Of a stretch of DNA of 37,683 nt, positions 30,869 through 37,683 are shown one piece after another. The notes under the pieces were generated by a model. That model made no database searches. It worked only from the letters and a program-made list of their open reading frames with translations, and was not told the origin of the DNA. Numbering within the stretch: position 1 is the first letter of the stretch; every line of letters begins with the position of its first letter. The stretch comes from Symsagittifera roscoffensis (taxonomy: Eukaryota > Xenacoelomorpha > Acoela > Convolutidae). The stretch lies in NCBI RefSeq assembly GCF_963678635.1, contig NW_026970668.1, forward strand, positions 64,001 through 101,683, given 5' to 3'. Both the position numbers and the translations under genes were made by a program.

Positions 30869-31022
30869 TGCCATAGTGTAATGTATGAGCTCTTTATAGA
30901 ACCCGAACGGATTGGCTAAGGATCTCTAAGGAATGTTGGTTGAGAGAAAAAACTGAACATAAATATGAATTTTTTTTTCAACCGAACATTAACGTTCAGC
31001 CATGTAGTCTTCCTTGTCAACA
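30869..31022 (-). repeat. Probable 5' LTR of the gypsy element
   Basis: On the minus strand the stretch starts TGTTGACAAGGAAGAC, ends ACTATGGCA next to the primer binding site, and holds a TATA-like TCTATAAAG at 30889-30900. About 154 bp is short but possible. No second copy was found at the other end, near 25300 or 20800, so the 3' LTR is lost or too diverged, and the outer boundary at 31022 rests only on the TG...CA rule. Confidence 0.5.
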
Positions 31023-31794
31023 GTAAACTCCATCAGTCCGGTTTGTGATAGGATGAAAAAAAAAAATTACCTTATAAATAGATATAAATACTTAGTATCG
31101 TTTCGTGCCAATCCGGCCGGATGACAATGTTAATGGCTGAGTTTATTACGAACTTGTCTCTGTTTTATGATGCCATTTTGATTAAGAGCCGGATGAGCGG
31201 TCTTAGCTAGACTCAATTCAATTCAAAACAGTTTCTCAGCTGGACGAAAAATTTTTGTGCAATACAAATTGCACGTTTATTATATTGCATATTAATTATT
31301 GAAAAACGGTCAAATTTCTTTTCCAAATTAAGTTCAAGAAATCAAAACTTTTCAGACGATACAAATCAATTCCGTTGAAAAGTGGCGTTGTAAGAATTGG
31401 GACCACCTTTTTAAACAGAAGGAGCCAATTTTTGAGGAGAAAATATAGACTGAAGCAGAAAAAACTACATTGAGCTCAAATCTGCTAAATAATCAGAACA
31501 ATAATTGCTCCTTTGAATTAAAAGTGATAATAAATCGTTATTATTTCCGAGTAAAATCATTATATTGAAAAAATATAAATGAATGAATTTGTCCTTAAAA
31601 CAATAAATTTAGCCTATTTTCAAGAGTCTCAGAGCTTGTTTTCAGGCATCTAACATTCGTTTCTCTATTGAATTTTACAAAGATAGTCAAGTTTCACGAA
31701 AAAAGTGAACTATAACAATTCCATCGAAAGAACACCGGATGTTAAACATGTTCTTTGTGGAGTTTTCATTCTTGATCTTTAAAAAACTCAAAAT
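31023..31794. other. Non-coding spacer between gypsy and LINE
   Basis: AT-rich with no open frame worth calling. Bases 31441-31515 faintly resemble the dispersed repeat family ('gagctcaaa' context). It may contain the missing 5' part of the LINE in unreadable form. Confidence 0.4.
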
Positions 31795-31970
31795 CAAAAT
31801 GCATGCGAGGATTTTATAAATGTTGTTAATTTAAATTTTGAAAACAATCTAGAATCACCTCGCCAAACAGTTTCTTCCAAAAGTTGCATGCATAAGTGTG
31901 CTCTACTCAAATTTTCTTCAATTGTTCAGGTGTCGGATACATTGATTACAGATCATTCAACGGTAATTGC
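31795..31970 (+). pseudogene. LINE endonuclease C-terminal end
   Basis: The plus-strand frame reads LESPRQTVSSKSCMH and, later, DTLITDHSTVIAYV. APE-type LINE endonucleases end with S-PTR-T--S-S-IDH then ISDH; here the second motif ITDH is kept, while the first has lost the TR and ID residues. The upstream catalytic part is missing, so the element cannot nick DNA. The frame continues to 32076. Confidence 0.65.
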
Positions 31971-32059
31971 ATACGTAAAAGAAGCAAAAAAGGAATCTTT
32001 TGATAAAATTTCCCGAGCAGAAGCATACAAAATTTGGAACACATTAAAAGATAATTTGC

Positions 32060-32629
32060 TTGAAAATGAAAATTAAAATTTTACATGAATTACAAAAGCA
32101 CCACAAAACAATTACAAACTTAGATTGCAATGAGTCTTTTCAATTCTTCCGTCAGATAATTACAACAAACATAAACCATTTTGTTCCAACTGAAATAAGA
32201 GACAAAATCAATCAAAAAACGTGGTTAGATAACGAAAACAAAACTATGGCTAGCAAAAAACAAAAAAATTATACATACTACATTAGCTCAGGACGTGACA
32301 GTCATAAAGCAAAATTTTCAAAAACTAGAAAATTATTACAAAATTTGATAAGCAAGATAAAAAAACCATTTTGGCAAAAGAAGTTTGAAAATGATGCTAA
32401 ACAAAATCCAAGAGCTTTTTTAAATACTTTGAGAGAATTATCGGGTGAACGCAAGAAATCTGTTAATCTGAGTCAAGAAAAAAAGGAAAAATTAAATCAA
32501 TTTTTGCCAATATGGGACATCAATTGGCTGAGAAAACTAAATCATGTCAAAATCTTCATCAGAAGCAAATTCATATTAGTTTTTTTTTCTCATGAAAACA
32601 AGCGAAAAAGACACCTCAATTTTTCATAA
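32060..32629 (+). pseudogene. LINE linker between endonuclease and RT
   Basis: A frame of 189 codons overlapping the previous one by 17 bp in another frame, so a frameshift joins them. It contains KTWLDNENKTMASKKQKNYT, a typical 'PW-t-ei--l---r--ly' linker motif, then KIKKPFWQKKFENDAKQNPR and LNTLRELSG. Lysine-rich, as usual for this region. The last 40 residues (after KEKLNQF) lose similarity, probably after another frameshift. Confidence 0.65.
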
Positions 32630-32693
32630 TTTTCTTACAAAAGTGCGGTTGTGATTATTTTGGCTGAAACTCTTTTGTCACAAAAAAAGTTAT

Positions 32694-33574
32694 ATGGCAA
32701 TGATTAAAACACTGACAAAATTAAAAAACAAAAATTTAGAAAATTTTTTTTTTCCAGACTGTCTTAAAGTAGCCATAGTAAAACCAAATCATAAAAATGG
32801 AACAAAAAAAGATCCAGATAACTATAAGCCAATATCTCTTCTACCAGTTTTTAGCAAAGTTTTCGAAAAGAAACTCCATAAACGCATTATTGATTCCTTA
32901 GATAAACATGGTGTTTTGACTAAAAACCAGTTTGGGTTCAAACCTAAATTGTCCTCAATAGATGCTTTAGTAAACATCATGGAAGACGTCCAAAACGATT
33001 TGGAATTGTACCTTAATGTAAAACACGCAACGTTCGTAGATCTCAGAAAAGCGTTAGACACAGTTTCACAAGATACAATTTTACAAAAAGCAGAAAACTT
33101 CAGACTACGAGGTCCCATACAGGCATTGTTGAAACCATATTACAAAAATAGATCACAATTAGTCAAAACAGATTCGAAAATGTCGAAATTGAAAATTTTC
33201 ACTGTGGAGTTCCGCAGGGATAAGTGCTCGGGCCACTACTGATCATTTCAATGATAAAAGCTGTACTAGCGATCACCAACTCAGTGAACACATATTTATA
33301 CGTTGATGATAGGGCAATGAAGCAAAAAGAACAAAACTTACACCAATATGTTAAGAATCAATCAAAAATAGGAAATTGGTTCAAAACCAATAAGCTTACT
33401 CTGAACCTAGACAAAACATTAAACCTAAATCTTAATACAAAAGGAATCACAGGAATAGACAATATAAAAATAGGAACCGATGATGTTAAAAAGGGGTTCT
33501 ATACCAAAAGTTTGGGCATTCATATGGACTCAAAATTAGGTTTTAAATTTCATATTAACCTTTTTGTCAAATAA
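32694..33574 (+). pseudogene. LINE reverse transcriptase, broken
   Basis: Motifs in order: FPDCLKVAIVKPNHKNG, DPDNYKPISLLPVFSKVFEK, LTKNQFGF, motif A FVDLRKALDTVSQDTIL (catalytic Asp kept; usual KAFD changed to KALD). Next comes a frameshift between about 33150 and 33180, then motif B CGVPQG followed by a stop codon at about 33223 where Ser is expected, and VLGPLL. Motif C is YLYVDDRA with both catalytic Asp, then NWFKTNKLTLNLDKT and LGIHMDSKLGFKFHI. One frameshift and one nonsense change are enough to silence an otherwise well-kept domain. Confidence 0.85.
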
Positions 33575-34130
33575 AAAAACACTTTCTGTGGGTTGCTCTA
33601 CCAATTTAGTGACGTACTAACGACAGTGCAACTAATTAAAACCTATTTCATTCATATTCAGCCAAAACCGCAATAGTGTGTTATAGTGTACGGCACAGCT
33701 GATAAAACATCTCTTCAAAAATTTGAAATAGAACAAAAACTAATTCTGAGAATTTTGTCTTAAGAAAACGTACAAATTAGTCAGTCACACATTCTAAAGA
33801 AACCTTCAGATATGCTCATATTGGAGTTATTCAAAACTTTAGTTCAGCTTTTACGGAAGGATTTAAAAACATAATTCCTGAAAAACTCAATTCTGGACTC
33901 GGAGATTCAGATTATGAAACATAGAAGACATAAAAAACTCCAATCAACGAAGAATTTCGATGGTAAAAGCGCGAAAGTAATAGGAGTAAGGATAAGAAAA
34001 CTATTCAATTTTATTCGAAATTTTTTGGAAGATTTTGATGATACAGTCAGCAATCTTAAGGATAGTCAATTAAACGCTTTGTTTTTTTGATTTTCACGAT
34101 TGATACATCACAAACAAAAAATAAATGGTA
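33575..34130 (+). pseudogene. LINE C-terminal region and start of 3' tail
   Basis: After a frameshift at 33572, the plus strand reads QLIKTYFIHIQPKPQ, a stop, VYGTADKTSLQKFEIEQKL and ILRIL, the LINE segment that resembles 'y-sl-hp-l-YGi-vwG'. A later stretch near 33958 reads FDGKSAKVIGVRIRKLFNFI and ends in a stop near 34088. The same last piece recurs at 34357-34495 and 36430-36560. Confidence 0.65.
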
Positions 34131-34356
34131 GATCTTTTTTCTGAAAGAGCGGGTTTGTAGGATATGGACAACTGATAATAGTTTACAGTAGAAACTTCTT
34201 AGTACTTCTTAGAAATTCTTGAAAATTGTACTGCTTAATTTAGGCATCACCTGACTAGCTTATCGGGCCTTTTGATGTCCTTGCATACCAAAATTATGGA
34301 AAGTGACAAAGATCTGTTGAATAATTTCTGATATCAAAACATTTTAGTATTTTTAT

Positions 34357-34495
34357 AAGCGCGAAAGTAATAGGAGTAAGGATAAGAAAACTATTCAATT
34401 TTATTCGAAATTTTTTGGAAGATTTTGATGATACAGTCAGCAATCTTAAGGATAGTGAATTAAACACTTTATTTTATGATTTTCACGATTGATTA
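34357..34495 (+). repeat. Partial tandem copy of the LINE C-terminal end
   Basis: Bases from 'aagcgcgaaagtaatagg' repeat 33966-34105 almost exactly, starting immediately where the full 3' tail ends. This is either a second 5'-truncated insertion at the end of the first or a local duplication. Confidence 0.8.
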
Positions 34496-34590
34496 AAATT
34501 ACAGTCCAAAATTTTTCATTTAGGAAATCTAACTGCGCAAATATACTTATTATCTTCTTTTCTACATTTTCTAAATTTTTGAAAAATTTA
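34496..34590. repeat. Inverted repeat arm, partner at 37005-37099
   Basis: 'aaaattacagtcca', 'atttaggaaatc', 'aactgcgcaaa' and 'tcttttctacattttct' occur here and, in reverse complement, at 37005-37099. Both arms adjoin LINE-tail copies. Confidence 0.7.
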
Positions 34591-34605
34591 TTACCAAAAT
34601 ATCGC

Positions 34606-34847
34606 TTTCTTTTTGTATATAGTCCATGTTGCTGAACTGGCTACGCGTTTGCGCGATTCCGGCGGTCAATATTCTGCTGAGTAAAATGAGCTATTTGAAC
34701 TAGAATGTTAATTTAAAAATTTAATGGCTCACAATTCGACCAATCAGAAATCGAGTTGAAAATTTTTTTTGGAAATGGGACCGATTATTTTGGTGCAAAT
34801 GATAGATATTACAAATGGGACTTCACCGTAAAAAAACTGTTATTTTA
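34606..34847. repeat. Direct repeat, partner at 37440-37683
   Basis: From 'ctttttgtatatagtc' through 'acgcgttt(t)cgcgatt', 'ggcggtcaatattctgctg' and 'caatcagaaatcgagttg' to 'ctgttatttt' it matches 37440 to the end of the window with scattered differences. It has a GC-rich patch around 'gcgcgattccggcggtc'. The family is not recognised and there is no frame. Confidence 0.8.
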
Positions 34848-35188
34848 ATTTTACTGACTTCGAATTAGAATCACCGACCACAAAATTTTTTTCATAATTT
34901 GATAGTCCTTCATTTCTATAATCCAGCGTTATCATCTCAACGTTATCGCCTCAGGTCAATTAGCCAAACTCGCAATCACCTCTTCTCTTTTCAAAATTAA
35001 CCTTTGGGCAAAATTTTTTATTATTATGAATGGCGCGCGTGTTTTGGTGTTGAATTCTTCAAAGTTTATTCGTTTCCTATTTTTTTGTCCAAGCATTATA
35101 TTCAGAACCATTTTACCGGTGAAACCTATTGTCAAAATACAGTGCAAACACTTCTGGACCGCCGCTATTTTTGTTTCGTGGCTAAATC
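34848..35188. other. Region upstream of the candidate gene
   Basis: No conserved coding signal. Overlapping frames at 35004-35207 and 35026-35214 cover the same bases in two frames and are hydrophobic; neither looks like a known protein. It may contain the promoter of the gene at 35189 but no clear core elements are seen. Confidence 0.35.
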
Positions 35189-35664
35189 ATGGATGTGTCA
35201 GCTTTAACTTTTGAGGCTAACTTCACCGGTGATATTGGAGTGAGTTGGGCGCTTCAAGTAGCAATTAAATCAGACTCATATGTCCTGCTTCCTCTTTTGT
35301 GTCTCATTGCGCTCGCATCTGACAGTTTGTTCATCGCCACTCTCTGCAACATGGGCGTGAAAAGATCCTCAGTTTTGCTGATGATACTGGTGGTGTTCAC
35401 CGACATTGCCCAATTCATTGGTTTAATCGGGTTCGTAGAATTCGTAGAAAGGAATGTTCAACGGTGTTTTTGGGTATTTGTTAAAAAATTGGTACAAAAA
35501 ATTTATAAATTTATGATTTTCAGAAGTACCAAAATGATCTTTCTATGGAAAATTTTGCGAGTATCAGTAGCTTCAGAAAATTCATATCTGGTTCAAGCGG
35601 TTTTATGATCAGTCTTAGAACTAGCAACAAATCTTCTGACTGTTCCTCAACATGCCTGGCTTAG
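35189..35664 (+). CDS. Candidate small membrane protein gene, two exons
   Basis: The ATG at 35189 sits in a good context (aaatcATGg). The frame gives 95 residues to 35473 with an N-glycosylation-type NFT near residue 11 and two hydrophobic segments of about 20 residues (about 31-52 YVLLPLLCLIALASDSLFIA; about 61-83 SVLLMILVVFTDIAQFIGLI) joined by a short loop with KR. A GT at 35474 and TTTTCAG ending at 35523 would form a 50-nt intron in phase 0. After it, 46 more codons, rich in Ser (SISSFRKFISGSSGFM), run to TAG at 35662-35664. Without splicing the frame runs to 35608 instead. The composition differs from the poly-K/F frames around it. It could be an exon or relic of a multi-pass receptor. 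I do not recognise the family. Confidence 0.4.
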
Positions 35665-36189
35665 ATTTTGGCAAAATCTAATCAAATTTAAAAACAAGGT
35701 AAACAAGGTAAACGTCTGCCCACACGCGTACAAAATGGTATATTCAGCACTTAGTAACACAACATTTAGATCAATTAGCTGGCGTTGTTTCAATTTGAAA
35801 AGGATTTGGAATAGTTTGGCACGTACGGTTTGATTTTTCGTACATAGTGGATTTTCTATACAAGATTTGAAATTCTTTGTTTTACATAAGTTGATTCTGA
35901 AATGTAAAATTCGTTAGTTCAGATCCTTGATAAGAATATGTAAATTTTGGATCCAAAACTTGAATCTGAAATGAAAAACTTTAGATTTGAATCAACCTTG
36001 AAAACTAACTTTTAAATAAATTAGCAATGTACAGCTCACTCTATACCATCAAGTACATTTGCATATTTTCGGCCCTAGATTTTAAGTTATGTTTTTTTGG
36101 TTTCCAAGTAAAATAGCATTTCTTGTCGCAAAATGGCAAATATTCCAAATGCGCAAAATAGACATGTGCATGATTTGCGTATTATTTCG
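35665..36189. other. Non-coding DNA, no gene seen
   Basis: AT-rich. A short tandem duplication 'aacaaggtaaac' occurs at 35695-35712. No motif, terminal repeat or RNA gene recognised. Confidence 0.4.
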
Positions 36190-36362
36190 GAGGTGGCTTG
36201 TTGTTGTTGTTGCCCGTAGGATTTCATCTACTCGTCGTTGGGTTCGGGGGTTGCGGGGCTGTCTTCTCAGGTTGCTTCGATAGGTCAATTGGTTTGCGGG
36301 TAGTCGGGATGAGGTTACAGTTGAAGAGGTGTTGGGTTGTATGGGGCTCGAGGTTACAGTCT
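36190..36362. other. G-rich patch with GTT microsatellite
   Basis: The plus strand is strongly G- and T-rich ('ttgttgttgttgcc', 'gggttcgggggttgcggggc', 'gtagtcgggatgagg'), in contrast with the AT-rich surroundings. Frames on both strands are open (36082-36288 minus, 36198-36419 plus) but give Arg/Leu/Val-rich chance peptides. Several G runs could allow a G-quadruplex. It joins a LINE tail at 36363. Confidence 0.5.
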
Positions 36363-36835
36363 GGTCAATTGGACTCGGGGATTCAGATATTGAAACATAA
36401 AAGACATAAAAAAAATTAAATCAACGAATAATTTCACTGGTAAAAGCCCGAAAGCAATAGGTGTAAGGATATGAAATTTATTCAATTTCAATCGAATTTT
36501 TTTTGAAGATTTTGCTGATACAGTCAGCAATCTTAAGGATAGTCAATTAAACACTTTGTTTTTTGATTTTCACGATTGATACATCACAAACAAAAACGAA
36601 ATGGTAGATCTTTTTTCTGAGAGAGGGGGTTTGTAGGTTATGGACAACTGATAGTAGTTTACAGTAGAAACGTCTTAGTACTCCTTAGAAATTCTTGAAA
36701 ATTGTACTGCTGAATTAAGGCATCACCTGACTAGCTTATCGAGCTTTTTGATGTCCTTGCATACCAAAATTATGGAAAGTGACAAAGGTCTGTTGAATAA
36801 TTTCTGATATCAAAATGTTTTACTATTTTTATTAT
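36363..36835 (+). mobile_element. LINE 3' end, second truncated copy
   Basis: It matches 33891-34357 from 'ggactcgg(a/g)gattcagat' to 'tgatatcaaaa' plus a few bases, with scattered substitutions. The coding part is only the last LINE codons (GKSPKAIGVRI then a stop). Severe 5' truncation is typical of LINE insertions. Confidence 0.82.
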
Positions 36836-37004
36836 GATTAAGAAAAATGGTCAGTGGTTTAATTTGTTCCTTTTCAGACGAGTTTTTAGTCTTGTAAAGT
36901 CTGGGAAAACAACAGATAAACTAGTTAAAAAATATAACATTTCATTAACAAAATTCTTACTTTTCGATAACAAAAACGAAGCAATATATTGGTAATAAAC
37001 TTTT
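36836..37004. other. Non-coding spacer
   Basis: No match elsewhere in the window and no features seen. Confidence 0.35.
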
Positions 37005-37099
37005 CAAAAAACTAGAAAATGTAGAAAAGAAAATATTATGTTTTTTTTGCGCAGTTCGATTTCCTAAATAAAAAAACTTGGACTGTAATTTTTAAAATG
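37005..37099. repeat. Inverted repeat arm, partner at 34496-34590
   Basis: Reverse complement of the arm at 34496-34590, with 'agaaaatgtagaaaagaa', 'ttgcgcagttcgatttcc' and 'ggactgtaattttt'. Confidence 0.7.
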
Positions 37100-37439
37100 T
37101 CATCTGAACTTTAATTCTTTTTTGGCAGATCGTTTTGTTCAGCTTAAGCAAATGAGAAAACTCTTTTAGCAGCAATTTTTAAATTAAAAAGCCCAAAATT
37201 TTTATCGTTTTACTGTGCCACATAAAATTTTCAGTAAAGTGGAAGAAAAGCGTCTTTCAGTGAAAACGACCAGAGTTTTTTCATAATTAGAGCTTCAATT
37301 TTCACGTCACAACTCAAATTCAAATTAGGATTTCAGCTTCAAAACAGTTACTACTTCTTTCAGACACTTTGCGGCGTTTTTTAAATGAGATCTTCAGAGG
37401 TTTTCCCGACAATTCGCAATGATAGTCGCCAACGATATT
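37100..37439. other. Non-coding spacer, no gene seen
   Basis: AT-rich. No open frame or repeat recognised. Confidence 0.35.
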
Positions 37440-37683
37440 CGCTCTACTTTTTGTATATAGTCTTTGTTGGTAAACTGGCCACGCGTTTTCGCGATTGCGG
37501 CGGTCAATATTCTGCTGGTTAAAAGAAGCTTTTTGAACTAGAATGTTAATTTAATAACTTGTTGGCTTACAATTCGACCAATCAGAAATCGAGTTGAAAA
37601 CTTTTTCTAGAAATGGGCCGATTATTTTGGTGCAAATGATAAATATTACAAATGGGACTTCACCGTAAGAAGACTGTTATTTT
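37440..37683. repeat. Direct repeat, partner at 34606-34847, cut by the window edge
   Basis: Same orientation and order of blocks as 34606-34847; it reaches the last base of the window, so it may continue. Confidence 0.78.

Larger units (their letters stand above)
31795..34357 (+). mobile_element. 5'-truncated non-LTR retrotransposon (LINE, CR1/Jockey-like)
   Basis: The plus strand holds, in order, the end of an endonuclease, a basic linker, reverse transcriptase, a C-terminal region and a 3' tail. The tail is shared with 36363-36835 up to 'tgatatcaaaa', which sets the 3' end near 34357. There is no poly-A tract. All parts are on one strand and in the order of APE-type LINEs. The exact clade is not certain without a tree. 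Confidence 0.85.

Noticed and set aside
32822-33118. Minus-strand open frame of 98 codons.
   Set aside because: It is antisense to the LINE reverse transcriptase domain.
1-37683. tRNA, rRNA, CRISPR, riboswitch or bacterial operon signals.
   Set aside because: No cloverleaf, B-box or regular repeat-spacer pattern was recognised by eye, and the content is eukaryotic. A tRNA scan could still find a diverged gene.

Overview
This is an AT-rich stretch of eukaryotic (metazoan) genomic DNA made almost entirely of decayed transposable elements and local duplications. The evidence is the content: eukaryotic retrotransposon families (Ty3/gypsy and a CR1/Jockey-like LINE), a Mutator-like (MULE) transposase of the invertebrate type, hAT-type MITEs, and short introns with a TTTTCAG acceptor. 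I see no bacterial operons, ribosome binding sites or CRISPR. The lineage cannot be fixed from the sequence; an invertebrate such as a nematode, rotifer or similar would fit. Only one possible host gene was found, a small membrane protein at 35189-35664, and it is tentative.

Layout. 1-4813: degenerate non-coding DNA with copies of an unnamed dispersed repeat, a LINE reverse transcriptase relic (2178-2395) and a hAT-like MITE (3916-4299). 4814-18294: a direct tandem duplication of a non-coding unit of about 6-7 kb (unit I 4814-11910, unit II 12018-18294). The two are joined by a 107-bp linker that holds a third copy of an internal 78-bp segment, and each ends in the same fold-back element. 18295-18561: a unique spacer with a short coding-like segment.

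18562-31022: a second, composite tandem duplication. Unit A (18562-23430) and unit B (23621-28751) each carry, all in minus orientation, the end of a MULE transposase, a block of tandem repeats of about 160 bp, and the 3' half of a Ty3/gypsy element. Unit A is closed by an inverted 118-bp piece of the same MULE. Unit B continues into the rest of the gypsy element (reverse transcriptase start, protease, gag), a tRNA-Ser-type primer binding site and a probable short 5' LTR ending at 31022. All reading frames are broken, and both units share a deletion of the integrase catalytic core, so the gypsy element was already dead before the duplication.

31795-34357: a 5'-truncated LINE on the plus strand (endonuclease end, linker, reverse transcriptase, C-terminus, 3' tail), also broken. 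34357-37683: rearranged copies of the LINE tail, an inverted-repeat pair and a direct-repeat pair around the candidate host gene and a G-rich patch. Nothing here amounts to a working gene system. The notable features are the architectures: two successive tandem duplications, fold-back elements at breakpoints, and a MULE/gypsy composite.
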